Assembly: GCA_019913005.1 (NCBI GenBank)
Contig: JAIOHL010000355.1
Span: 1-64,000 of the forward strand
Source of the DNA: Anaerolineae bacterium
Lineage (GTDB): Bacteria > Chloroflexota > Anaerolineae > Aggregatilineales > J027
Length of the DNA: 64,000 nucleotides
Reading direction: 5' to 3'
The translations under genes and the position numbers were made by a program. Position 1 is the stretch's first letter. Each line of letters begins with the position of its first letter. Shown here piece after piece: positions 33,417 through 42,084 of this stretch. The notes under the pieces are model-generated. The model searched no databases, was not told where the DNA came from, and saw only the letters and a program-made list of their open reading frames with translations.

Positions 33417-34604
33417 ATGAACAAAAAAACGATTCGTGATATTGATCTCAAAGGCAAACGGGTATTGGTACGGGTGGACTTTAACGTCCCCCTCGAAGGC
33501 AGCACCGTCACCGACGATACTCGTGTCCGGGAATCTGTTCCCACCCTCAAATACATTCTTGAGCAAAAACCCAAAGCCGTCATTTTGATGTCGCATTTGG
33601 GCCGTCCAAAGGGTGGGCCAGACCCCAAATATTCGCTTAAGCCCGTCTTGCCCGTCTTGCAAAAATACATCACGGCCCCCATCGCGTTTGCGGAAGATTG
33701 CATTGGCCCGGTTGCTGAAAAAGCCGTTGCCCAATTACCTGTGGGTGGTGTGCTGCTGCTGGAAAACACTCGTTTTTATCCCGGTGAGGAGAAAAACGAC
33801 ATGGACATCGCCAAGCAACTTGCGGCGCTTGGGGACGTATATGTAAATGACGCCTTTGGTTCAGCCCATCGTGCCCACTCTAGCACCGAAGGCGTGGCCC
33901 AATTGCTACCAGCCGTCGCAGGATTCCTGATGGAAAAGGAACTCGACTTCTTGGTAAACGCAATTGAAAAACCCGAACGTCCTTTTGTGGCGATTTTGGG
34001 CGGCGCAAAGGTCTCTGGCAAGATTCAGGTGATCGAGGCGCTGTTGGGCAAGGTGGACAAACTGTTGATTGGCGGGGGGATGGCAAATACGTTCTTCAAA
34101 GCCAAAGGTTGGAATGTCGGGGATTCGCTGGTTGAAGATGATGCCCTCGATCTGGCCCGCAGTTTGATGGAAAAAGCAGGTGACAAGCTGATGCTGCCAC
34201 GTGAAGTGGTCATCGCTGACGCTTTTAGCAATGACGCCAAAGTGGTTTCGATCCCAGCGGGTGAAGATGTCCCAGCCGGTTGGCGTATTATGGACATCGG
34301 CCCCGGCGCGATTAAGGCGTATGAGGCCGAACTCGCCAAAGCCAAGACCGTTGTCTGGAACGGGCCAATGGGTGTAAATGAAATGTCGAATTTTGCCAAA
34401 GGCACAGTTGAACTCGCCAAGATTCTGGCTGTCCTGACTGGTAAAGGTACTAAGACCATCATCGGCGGGGGGGACTCTGCCGCTGCTGTAAATGACGCTG
34501 GGGTCGCCGACAAGATGACCCACATCAGCACGGGTGGTGGCGCCAGCCTTGAACTATTGGAAGGCAAAGCCCTACCGGGTGTCGTGGCATTGAATGATCG
34601 TTAA
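33417..34604 (+). CDS. pgk: Phosphoglycerate kinase
   Basis: 395 residues. The N-terminal domain has [10 protein letters not shown] and the [11 protein letters not shown] motif, and the C-terminal nucleotide domain ends in [11 protein letters not shown] and [14 protein letters not shown]. It makes ATP from 1,3-bisphosphoglycerate. The ATG at 33417 is preferred to a GTG at 33408 because ACGGAG stands at 33403-33408. That ribosome-binding site lies in the six-base loop of a small hairpin (CTGCA 33398-33402, TGCAG 33409-33413). The T-run of the upstream terminator ends only 25 bp before the ATG. Confidence 0.97.
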   Translation: MNKKTIRDIDLKGKRVLVRVDFNVPLEGSTVTDDTRVRESVPTLKYILEQKPKAVILMSHLGRPKGGPDPKYSLKPVLPVLQKYITAPIAFAEDCIGPVAEKAVAQLPVGGVLLLENTRFYPGEEKNDMDIAKQLAALGDVYVNDAFGSAHRAHSSTEGVAQLLPAVAGFLMEKELDFLVNAIEKPERPFVAILGGAKVSGKIQVIEALLGKVDKLLIGGGMANTFFKAKGWNVGDSLVEDDALDLARSLMEKAGDKLMLPREVVIADAFSNDAKVVSIPAGEDVPAGWRIMDIGPGAIKAYEAELAKAKTVVWNGPMGVNEMSNFAKGTVELAKILAVLTGKGTKTIIGGGDSAAAVNDAGVADKMTHISTGGGASLELLEGKALPGVVALNDR

Positions 34605-34630
34605 TTTTACAAACCAATGACCTCAAAGGG

Positions 34631-34660
34631 TTGTTTGGTTAACAATTTCCGGTCTATAAT
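34631..34660 (+). promoter_or_regulatory. Promoter for the protein kinase gene
   Basis: TTGTTT (34631-34636) and TATAAT (34655-34660) are 18 bp apart. The -10 is perfect. A strong hairpin (stem 34667-34675 with 34685-34693) begins at the expected start of transcription. Confidence 0.55.
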
Positions 34661-34702
34661 GCCCAACAGGGGTAGTCCAAAAAGCTACCCCTGCACTGGG
34701 CA
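34660..34702 (+). other. Structured 5' leader of the kinase gene
   Basis: CAGGGGTAG (34667-34675) pairs perfectly with CTACCCCTG (34685-34693), with a 9-nt loop. Outside it TGCCCA (34660-34665) can pair with TGGGCA (34697-34702). No T-run follows, so it is a leader structure rather than a terminator. Confidence 0.5.
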
Positions 34703-34749
34703 TTTAACTTGGTTTATGGATATTGAGAGGGAGGAGGGACAGCGGCCCC

Positions 34750-36627
34750 ATGAGTTTTACAATCGGACAAACCGTTGGCCCATATACAGTTATTGAGCAG
34801 TTGGGGCAAGGCGGCATGGCGACGGTCTATAAGGCGTTTCATGCCAATCTAAGCCGCTATGTCGCCATCAAAGTGCTGCATGTCGCCTTTAGCAGCGACG
34901 AGGGTTTTCAGGAACGCTTTCGGCGTGAGGCACAAATCGTCGGACGTTTGGATCATCCCCATATCGTGCCGATTTTTGATTACGCCATGCAGGAAAACCA
35001 GCCCTACTTGATCATGAAATTTATCGAGGGGCAGACGCTTAAACAAGACTTGCGTGCTGAACGCCTCACGTTACAAGAAGTCACCCGCATTATGACGGCG
35101 GTGGCCGATGCGTTAGATTATGCTCACCGCAATGACGTACTGCACCGGGATGTCAAGCCCTCAAATATCATTATTGATCGAGATGGCGTCCCCTACCTGA
35201 CTGATTTTGGCTTGGCCCGCATCGCCAGTTCAGGTGAATCCACCCTAAGCCAAGATATGATGTTGGGCACACCCCAATATATTTCACCGGAACAGGCGCA
35301 AGGGCGACGCGATCTTGGCCCCAGTACGGACATCTATTCGCTTGGGGTAGTTCTATATGAACTCGTTGTCGGGCGTGTACCCTTCACTGCCGATACGCCC
35401 TATGCCATTATTCACGACCATATCTATAAATCCCTTCCTCTGCCAAGCAAGGTTAATCCCGCCGTTCCAGAAGCAGTGGAGCGTGTGTTACTAAAGGCGT
35501 TGGCGAAAAACCCTGAAGACCGTTACCGCACCGCTGGGGAGATGATTCAGGCATTTAAGGCCGCCGTTGCCGAAGGCCGCATGAATGAACTCAGCCGCCA
35601 AATGCTGCGGCCTGAAGCGTTCGCGGAATCCAACTATGTGGCCGCGCCCTACGCTCCCCCCGGTTATACGGGCCAACCCATCCCGCAAATGATGTCTACC
35701 CCTGTGCCTATTTCAACCGGACAGATGCAAATGACCCCGGCAGGCATGGTCGTGACGGGCAGTTCCGCCACGCGCAAAAACAAACCACGCGGGAACGGTG
35801 CGGCATGGGCATTGGGGGGCTGTTTCGTGTTTGTCTGCGCCTGTGTGCTTTCTACTGGGCTGATATTTTCAGCGTTTGGCGACCCACGCTTTGAGCACAA
35901 TGGTGTCAGTGAGGCCAGTGGTGAAACAGATCTGCTCGACCTCTCTGATTTTGCGGTGGGTGTACAAGATGCGGTTCGGCTGGAAGATGCCGAAGCTCTC
36001 GTCGAGACGCACCCTAACGATCCTGCAGCGTACTTTGTTCTTGCACTGGCTTATCTGGACGCAGGTGATCCCAACAAAGCTGCCGAAGCCGTGCAATCGG
36101 CTGTCGCTCTGAATCCAACAGTAGATACCATATTGGAAGCAGCCGAGGTCGCCGCAGCACGTGGTTATGACGACGAAGCAACCACTCTATTGGCTTCCAC
36201 TTTAGCCGAAAATCAAGATGACCCGGTGGTGCGTAATGAGGCAGGTGGGTATCTTTATACACAGGCGTTCAATGCCAAACCGGACGACGTAGCGGTATTT
36301 TGTGAAATTCTAGGGCAGTATCCTGATTATGCTGTGTTTCAAGCCATGATGGGCCAAGCCCTAATCTCTGCCAGCTCCCTTCCGCGTCGGGCTGCTGTTC
36401 CCCAACGCTGCCCGGTTGAAGGTGGCACCAGTGCGGAGGAACTCATATTGAAGGCCACTGCCCAAACGCCTGAATACGCCGAGGCCTTCTTTGTGCTTGG
36501 GAACTATTATGAGGCCATTGACGAGATGGACGCTGCCAAAGAACAGTGGAATCTGGCCCTAGCCATGCCAAATGCACCAACATGGGTGCGTGAGCGAGCG
36601 CAAATCAAATTGGCGAACAGTGAATAA
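34750..36627 (+). CDS. Membrane-anchored Ser/Thr protein kinase with extracellular TPR-like region
   Basis: 625 residues. A Hanks-type kinase domain (about 8-275) is complete: GQGGMATVY glycine loop, Lys41 in VAIKVLH, HRDVKPSN with Asp134, DFGLARI and SPEQAQG. A Pro/Met-rich linker leads to one membrane helix near residues 351-373. The outer part holds TPR-like repeats such as DPAAYFVLALAYLDAGDPNKAAEAV and AEAFFVLGNYYEAIDEMDAAKEQW. No PASTA domains are present. It sits between pgk and tpiA and near a YvcK gene, a known kinase substrate elsewhere. The ATG at 34750 follows GGAGG; a start at 34723 is less likely. Targets are unknown. Confidence 0.92.
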   Translation: MSFTIGQTVGPYTVIEQLGQGGMATVYKAFHANLSRYVAIKVLHVAFSSDEGFQERFRREAQIVGRLDHPHIVPIFDYAMQENQPYLIMKFIEGQTLKQDLRAERLTLQEVTRIMTAVADALDYAHRNDVLHRDVKPSNIIIDRDGVPYLTDFGLARIASSGESTLSQDMMLGTPQYISPEQAQGRRDLGPSTDIYSLGVVLYELVVGRVPFTADTPYAIIHDHIYKSLPLPSKVNPAVPEAVERVLLKALAKNPEDRYRTAGEMIQAFKAAVAEGRMNELSRQMLRPEAFAESNYVAAPYAPPGYTGQPIPQMMSTPVPISTGQMQMTPAGMVVTGSSATRKNKPRGNGAAWALGGCFVFVCACVLSTGLIFSAFGDPRFEHNGVSEASGETDLLDLSDFAVGVQDAVRLEDAEALVETHPNDPAAYFVLALAYLDAGDPNKAAEAVQSAVALNPTVDTILEAAEVAAARGYDDEATTLLASTLAENQDDPVVRNEAGGYLYTQAFNAKPDDVAVFCEILGQYPDYAVFQAMMGQALISASSLPRRAAVPQRCPVEGGTSAEELILKATAQTPEYAEAFFVLGNYYEAIDEMDAAKEQWNLALAMPNAPTWVRERAQIKLANSE

Positions 36628-36659
36628 GTTTATCCGTTTTGCATTTTGAGGAGTCTCTC

Positions 36660-37433
36660 ATGAGAGTGCCGATTATCGCCGGCAATTGGAAAATGAATAA
36701 AACCCCGGCGGAAGCATTGGAATTTGTGAACAGTTTAAAAGATGAACTGAGCCGCCTGACCCAGATTGAACGAGTCGTGTGTCCCCCCTATCTTGCGATT
36801 CCTTTCGTCAGCAAGGCGCTCAAAGGAACGGGAATTGGCGTTGGGGCACAAGATGTCCATTGGAAAGAGAGCGGGGCATTTACCAGCAGCATCGCGCCCA
36901 CTATGTTGGTAGGCCTCGCCGAATACACGATTATCGGTCACTCCGAAACCCGCCAATATCTCGGTGTTACAGACGTACAGGTCAACAAAAAAACCAAAGC
37001 CGCCCTCGCCAACGGCCTCAAACCGATTGTCGCTATCGGTGAAACCCTTGAACAAAACGAACGCGGCGAAACTGAAGCCGTATGCAGCAGCCAATTACGT
37101 GCTGCTTTGGAAGACATCACGGCTGAAGAAACCCAGAATATCATCATCGCGTATGAACCTGTTTGGGCCATTGGCACGGGCAAAAATGCCACACCCGAAC
37201 AAGCCCAAGATATTATCGGCAACGTCGTCCGCCAAACCCTGATTGAGCTTTACGGACGCGATGTAGCACAAACGATCCGCATCCAGTATGGCGGTAGTAT
37301 GAACCCAGCCAACTGCGGGGACTTGATGAAACAGCCCGATATTGACGGCGGATTGATTGGCGGGGCATCCCTCAAGAAAGACGATTTCCTTGCCCTGATG
37401 CGAATTTCCATTGAAGCCAAAGGTCTAGCTTAA
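36660..37433 (+). CDS. tpiA: Triosephosphate isomerase
   Basis: 257 residues. The substrate motif GNWKMNK lies near residue 8. The catalytic His is at about 94 in GHSETRQYLG and Glu166 in AYEPVWAIGTG, and GGSMNPANC and GGLIGGASL complete the phosphate site. It interconverts dihydroxyacetone phosphate and glyceraldehyde 3-phosphate. GAGGAG stands 6 bp before the ATG at 36660. It lies 32 bp after the kinase gene and probably shares its transcript. Confidence 0.97.
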   Translation: MRVPIIAGNWKMNKTPAEALEFVNSLKDELSRLTQIERVVCPPYLAIPFVSKALKGTGIGVGAQDVHWKESGAFTSSIAPTMLVGLAEYTIIGHSETRQYLGVTDVQVNKKTKAALANGLKPIVAIGETLEQNERGETEAVCSSQLRAALEDITAEETQNIIIAYEPVWAIGTGKNATPEQAQDIIGNVVRQTLIELYGRDVAQTIRIQYGGSMNPANCGDLMKQPDIDGGLIGGASLKKDDFLALMRISIEAKGLA

Positions 37434-37448
37434 TTACCGAGGAAGCCA

Positions 37449-38987
37449 ATGGACGTCACCAGTTTGATTGCCCCTTGGCTAACCCTGTTGGGAATCCTGA
37501 TTCCGTTGATTTACGCGGAACGGTGGATTCACCAGCATATGTACGGGGTGGGCTATTTGCTCACCCTTGATAAAGCACAGGCCACTGGTTTTTATTACAT
37601 GATCTTTTTCCCCGGCGTTTTAGTCCACGAAGTAATTCAATGGCTGGTCGCTGGGGCGCTCAATGTCAAAGTCAAAAAAATCAACTCCTACCCCAAAACA
37701 CAAGAAAACGGTACCATCCGCTACGACTTTGTGGTCATTGAGCAGACTTCGCGTTTCAAGGCCATGCTCATCGGCGGCCTGCCGTTTGTTATCGCCGGGG
37801 TCATCGTCTATTACCTAAGCACTTCCATTTTGGAACTGGATGCCCTCCTTGCCGCCATCGGCACGGGTGATTTAAATGAAATCGGACGCGGCGTTAAAGA
37901 GTTTTTGAAAACGGGTGATGTCTGGTTGTGGCTGTATTTGATGTTCTCCCTCAGCAATGGCATGATTCCGACCAAAGAAGATCGTCAGGGCTGGTTTTTG
38001 ATTCTGGGGGCAGCGGCAGGCATCACCATTGCCATGTTGTTTCTCGGATTCGATGTTTTTGTCACGAAAACTCTATCTGGCCCGATAACCCATGCCCTAG
38101 AACTTGTCAGCACGGCCCTGATTGCCATCCTGTTTATAGATGTCGTGTTTGGCTTTGCGTTGGCCCTGTTTGAAAGCGGGTTGGAGCGATGGCGCGGCCA
38201 AAAAATGAACTACAATACCGAGCAGCGCGTCAGATCCAAAGCCGAGCAGCAGCGTGAACCCGGCAGCAATATCCCTTTGCCCAAAGGCACTCCTATTCCC
38301 TCGATCTATCGGCTTGACCTGCCCGTTCCGCCCATCCCGGCCAAACGACCCGCCAAGCCTACGCCCGTTACACCAACGCCTCCTGCCAGCCCTGCTTTCG
38401 CCGGTTCTCCTGCTCGACCAGCATCTTCCCCGATGTTTAACCGACCAGCGCCTAGCCTCACCCCAGACGAAAATAAGCCCGGCGAAGCGCCGCCGCGACC
38501 CACTCCATCCTTCACCCGGCCAGAATCCAAAACCGACGAACAGCCCCAAGTCCGCCCCGCTTTTCAACCACCGGCACGACCCAGTTTTGCCGAAAAATCG
38601 GTGGAAATTCCGGCTGCCACACCTGAAAAATCGGAAACATCCGAACGACCTGCCATTCCAGCCAGACCCGCCACCCCAACCTTTACCCCGCGTGCTGCTC
38701 CCAGCGGAGATACAGGTCGTCCACCCGCCGTAGCTCCATTCCGGCGATCAGGGGCAGATGAAAATGAGGAATCATCTTCGGTCACACGCGATCAACTACT
38801 CGGTGGCCGCACATTCAATCGGCCTACGCCTCCCAGCGGTGATCCAACCCCGTCCCGCAGACCTCTATCTCCCAATAATCCTCCCACTGACAAGGACGAT
38901 GATGAAAATACCTCGCGGGTCATGGGGCGCAAGCCACCCGATAATGACTCGAATGAGGTACAATATGTGGACATTGATGACGTATGA
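37449..38987 (+). CDS. Membrane protein with degenerate HExxH motif and Pro-rich tail
   Basis: 512 residues. The N-terminal 245 residues hold about five or six membrane helices. The second contains FFPGVLVHEVIQWL, a placement that recalls M50-type membrane metalloproteases (HExxH), but the second His is Gln here, so zinc catalysis is doubtful. The following helix pair and YVVIEQ-like region resemble the family of Chloroflexota proteins with FPG-x-HE-x-x-H. The C-terminal half, about 260-512, is very rich in Pro, Ser, Thr and charged residues and is probably a disordered cytoplasmic or wall-exposed tail. It follows tpiA by 15 bp. No function is known. Confidence 0.7.
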   Translation: MDVTSLIAPWLTLLGILIPLIYAERWIHQHMYGVGYLLTLDKAQATGFYYMIFFPGVLVHEVIQWLVAGALNVKVKKINSYPKTQENGTIRYDFVVIEQTSRFKAMLIGGLPFVIAGVIVYYLSTSILELDALLAAIGTGDLNEIGRGVKEFLKTGDVWLWLYLMFSLSNGMIPTKEDRQGWFLILGAAAGITIAMLFLGFDVFVTKTLSGPITHALELVSTALIAILFIDVVFGFALALFESGLERWRGQKMNYNTEQRVRSKAEQQREPGSNIPLPKGTPIPSIYRLDLPVPPIPAKRPAKPTPVTPTPPASPAFAGSPARPASSPMFNRPAPSLTPDENKPGEAPPRPTPSFTRPESKTDEQPQVRPAFQPPARPSFAEKSVEIPAATPEKSETSERPAIPARPATPTFTPRAAPSGDTGRPPAVAPFRRSGADENEESSSVTRDQLLGGRTFNRPTPPSGDPTPSRRPLSPNNPPTDKDDDENTSRVMGRKPPDNDSNEVQYVDIDDV

Positions 38988-39060
38988 TTGGGTTGGGGCC
39001 ATAATTCTTACCTTTCGTTGACTTCACACAACCCGGTACGTTTTCGGCTGTCGGCCAACG

Positions 39061-39069
39061 TGTTATAGT
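39061..39069 (+). promoter_or_regulatory. Extended -10 promoter for the BMP-type transporter operon
   Basis: TGTTATAGT is an extended -10 (hexamer TATAGT, five of six). Transcription would begin near 39076 and give a leader of about 56 nt. Confidence 0.5.
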
Positions 39070-39131
39070 TGACCTACAGTATCAAAAATGAACGTTTTAA
39101 AAGGGATTATGCAGGAGAGATAAATAAAGCT

Positions 39132-40355
39132 ATGCGTAAGAGATACTCACTTGCTTTAATTGTTGTATTGTTGGTTGCATTGGTCATGGGTGCAGGCTTT
39201 GCCAATCAATCCAAAGCCAAAGCACAAGATGAATTTGTGTTTGGCATGATTTTGGTCGGCCCCCACGATGACAATGGGTGGAGTGAAGCGCACTACAATG
39301 GTGGATTGTATGTTGAAGAACATGTAGAAGGCGCAAAGATGATCTGGATTGACAAAGTGAATCCAGCCGATTCCCCCGAACTCACAATGGATTTGGTTGT
39401 TGAAGACCTCGTTTCACAGGGAGCGAAATTGATTATCGCTACCTCCGATGACTTCAAGGCCGATTTTACGGCGGTGGCGCCTAATTACCCCGATATTGTT
39501 TTTCTCCATGTCTCTGGCGACGGCGTGTGGACGGGTGAAGCCTCCGAAAATATGGGCAATCTCTTTGGGCAAATGCAATATGGCAAAGCGATTGCGGGTT
39601 GCGCGGCTGCCCTCAAGACCGAAACAGGCAAAATCGCCTATTTAGGGCCGCTAATCAATAATGAAACACGGCTTTTTGCCAATGCCGTCTACTTGGGCGC
39701 GAAATATTGCTATGAACATTATCGTGGTATGGACCCCGCCACCCTACAATTTACGGTGAATTGGATTGGGTTCTGGTTCAGCATTCCCGGTGTCACACTT
39801 GACCCCACCGAAGTTGCCAACGCCTTCTTTAATGATGGCAATGATGTGGTTCTCTCCGGCATTGACACCACCGAAGCAACAGTCGTTGCGGGTCAACGTT
39901 CCGCTGAAGGTGAGCGCGTTTTCTCCGTTGGATATGACTATATTGACACTTGTGCTGAAGCCCCATCGGTCTGCCTCGGTGTGCCCTACTACAACTGGGG
40001 ACCAGCCTATGTGACGACAGTCAACGCCGTCAAAGATGGCACTTGGACTCAAAGCTTTGATTGGCTTGAACCCGATTGGTCAGACCTTAACAACCCCGAC
40101 ACCAGCATCATTGGTTTTGCCAAAGGCACGGCCTTGACTGAAGAAGAAGCTGCCATGCTCGACGAGTACACTGCGGCTCTGGGTGCTGGAGCGAAGGGTG
40201 AAGAAGGTGGCGTTGTGCTGTTCCAAGGCCCACTAAACTATCAAGATGGCAGCACCTATCTTGAGGATGGCGAAGTTGCGACCCCAGAAAAAGTCTGGTA
40301 CATGCCTCAATTGCTGGAAGGTATGATCGGCGAAAGCAGCGCCGAAAGCGAGTAA
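39132..40355 (+). CDS. BMP-family substrate-binding protein
   Basis: 407 residues. A signal peptide ends in AKAQDE, a type I cleavage site, and has no lipobox cysteine although relatives are usually lipoproteins. The mature part has FGMILVGPHDDNGWSEAHYNGG, the opening of the BMP/PnrA family that binds nucleosides, riboflavin or related compounds, and IAGCAAALKTETGKIAYLGP. The ATG at 39132 has AGGAG about 14 bp upstream, longer than usual. It is followed by the ATPase and two permeases of an importer, after an attenuator-like hairpin that would favour its own high expression. Confidence 0.9.
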   Translation: MRKRYSLALIVVLLVALVMGAGFANQSKAKAQDEFVFGMILVGPHDDNGWSEAHYNGGLYVEEHVEGAKMIWIDKVNPADSPELTMDLVVEDLVSQGAKLIIATSDDFKADFTAVAPNYPDIVFLHVSGDGVWTGEASENMGNLFGQMQYGKAIAGCAAALKTETGKIAYLGPLINNETRLFANAVYLGAKYCYEHYRGMDPATLQFTVNWIGFWFSIPGVTLDPTEVANAFFNDGNDVVLSGIDTTEATVVAGQRSAEGERVFSVGYDYIDTCAEAPSVCLGVPYYNWGPAYVTTVNAVKDGTWTQSFDWLEPDWSDLNNPDTSIIGFAKGTALTEEEAAMLDEYTAALGAGAKGEEGGVVLFQGPLNYQDGSTYLEDGEVATPEKVWYMPQLLEGMIGESSAESE

Positions 40356-40376
40356 TTGTAGAAGTAAACACTCAAC

Positions 40377-40407
40377 GGGGTGGGTCACATCGCTCACCCC
40401 TCCTTTT
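40377..40407 (+). terminator. Partial terminator after the substrate-binding protein gene
   Basis: GGGGTGGG (40377-40384) pairs with CTCACCCC (40393-40400), including a G-U pair, around an 8-nt loop, and TCCTTTT follows. It would reduce transcription into the ATPase gene. Confidence 0.65.
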
Positions 40408-40440
40408 AACCGCATACTTATTTCTTTTCAGATCAAAACA

Positions 40441-42084
40441 ATGCGCTTAGAAATCCACAACATATCCAAGAGTTTTGGTCAATTAAAAGCGAATGATCAC
40501 ATTTCCTTCACTTTTGAAGGGGGTCGCATCTACGCGATTCTCGGTGAAAATGGCGCCGGCAAAAGTACCCTAATGAAAATCCTCAGTGGCTATCAATCAG
40601 CCACTAGTGGTCAAATCATCATTGATGGCAAACCCGCCCAAATCAATTCACCCCATCATGCCATTGCACATGGCATTGGAATGCTTTATCAAGACCCGCT
40701 TGATTTTGCCCCACTGACGGTGCTAGAAAATTACATCGAGGGTAAACCCTTCAACTTTTTTATGCGCCGCCGTGAAGCCGAGGCCGATCTTTTGGCTCGC
40801 TGCAAAATTTTGGGCTTCAGCCTCAACCCGAACGCAATGGTCGAATCTCTTACCGTTGGCGAACGTCAACAGCTAGAGATCGTGCGCCTGCTCTCATTAG
40901 GGGTCAGGATTTTGATCCTTGATGAGCCAACCACTGGTATCTCTGCCGAACAAAAATCGCAGTTGTTCCAAACCCTCAAAAATTTGGCCCGTGAACAAAA
41001 TATGATTGTGATTTTGGTTTCACACAAACTGGCCGATGTTGAGGAATTGTGTGAAGAAGTGTTGGTGCTGCGACGGGGCAGGTTGGTCGGACACCGTCTC
41101 TTACCTTGCGAAACCGACATACTGGTCGAAATGATGTTTGGCAAACGTATCAGCACGACAACGCCGCAACCTCTCTATACCGATAAACCCATTCTCAAAA
41201 TTCACAAGCTCAGTGTCCCCGCCCGCCTGTTCACGATTCAAAATCTCGATCTTGAGGTGCGAGAGGGTGAGGTCATTGGCTTGGCAGGACTGGATGGCAG
41301 TGGACAAGTTGAATTTATGCGTACTGTCGCCGGATTGGGGCGTCCGACATGGGCCGATCAACTGACAGCGATTATCGCGCTGGCAGGTATGTGGTGGGTC
41401 TTTGGCAAAATCCTTGACGAGTCCTCAGCCGTCCTTAATCTGGCCCGCATCGCCATCTTAATTTTAGTCCTCGGCCCAATGCTCAAAACCCTCTATTCGT
41501 ACATTCGCCAACGGGCTAACAACGATCAAGATGCCCAAATCATGTTGAATGGCAAGAGCATTGGCTGGCGTGGTTATCGGGATTTGCTGGAGCGGGGGAT
41601 CGCCTACCTTGCCGCAGGCCGATTGGAAGAGGGCCTTGTGGCTGGGTTAACGCTGGTAGATCATTCCGCGCTGGCAGATCGCAGCAGCCTGCCCCATGTC
41701 AATTGGTTACAGGCATGGCGGCGCACCAAACAAGCCATTACCGATTTTTCCATTAAGGGACAACCTTTCAGCCAGATTCAAACGCTCTCCGGGGGCAATC
41801 AGCAGCGGGTCTCATTATCCCTTCTGCCTACCAATCTACGCCTGATTCTATTGGAAAATCCGACTCGCGGACTAGATGTCGAAAGCGCCGGGCACATCTG
41901 GTCGCTGCTGCTCAATCGCCGTAAACAAGGGACAGCCATTATCTTTAGTTCACCTGACCTCGATGAGATTATTGATTACAGTGACCGCATTCTCGTATTC
42001 TCTTCGGGACAAACGACCCTCGTGGAAAATCCAGAGCAGATGACTACCGCCCGATTGGGTGAATTGATCGGGGGCAAATCTTGA
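40441..42084 (+). CDS. Double-domain ABC ATPase with a hydrophobic insertion
   Basis: 547 residues, importer ATPase of the BMP/RbsA type. Domain 1 is intact: Walker A GENGAGKST at 35-43, signature LTVGERQQLE, Walker B ILILDEPT. Domain 2 is degenerate as in relatives: GLDGSGQVEF replaces Walker A, LSGGNQQRV is the signature and LILLENPTRGLD is the Walker B region. Between them, about residues 303-365, is an insert with two hydrophobic stretches, LTAIIALAGMWWVFGKIL and LARIAILILVLGPMLKTLY, that read like a membrane hairpin. In canonical relatives this site is a short loop. It ends overlapping the first permease. Domain 1 would carry out ATP hydrolysis. Confidence 0.88.
   Translation: MRLEIHNISKSFGQLKANDHISFTFEGGRIYAILGENGAGKSTLMKILSGYQSATSGQIIIDGKPAQINSPHHAIAHGIGMLYQDPLDFAPLTVLENYIEGKPFNFFMRRREAEADLLARCKILGFSLNPNAMVESLTVGERQQLEIVRLLSLGVRILILDEPTTGISAEQKSQLFQTLKNLAREQNMIVILVSHKLADVEELCEEVLVLRRGRLVGHRLLPCETDILVEMMFGKRISTTTPQPLYTDKPILKIHKLSVPARLFTIQNLDLEVREGEVIGLAGLDGSGQVEFMRTVAGLGRPTWADQLTAIIALAGMWWVFGKILDESSAVLNLARIAILILVLGPMLKTLYSYIRQRANNDQDAQIMLNGKSIGWRGYRDLLERGIAYLAAGRLEEGLVAGLTLVDHSALADRSSLPHVNWLQAWRRTKQAITDFSIKGQPFSQIQTLSGGNQQRVSLSLLPTNLRLILLENPTRGLDVESAGHIWSLLLNRRKQGTAIIFSSPDLDEIIDYSDRILVFSSGQTTLVENPEQMTTARLGELIGGKS

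Noticed and set aside
33906-34523. Two long minus-strand frames opposite pgk
   Set aside because: They mirror the codon bias of pgk and show no protein motifs.
34660-34702. Terminator of pgk
   Set aside because: The hairpin lacks a T-run and begins at the predicted start of the kinase transcript.
38097-38567. Minus-strand Gly/Arg-rich frame
   Set aside because: It is the shadow of the Pro-rich tail of the plus-strand membrane protein.
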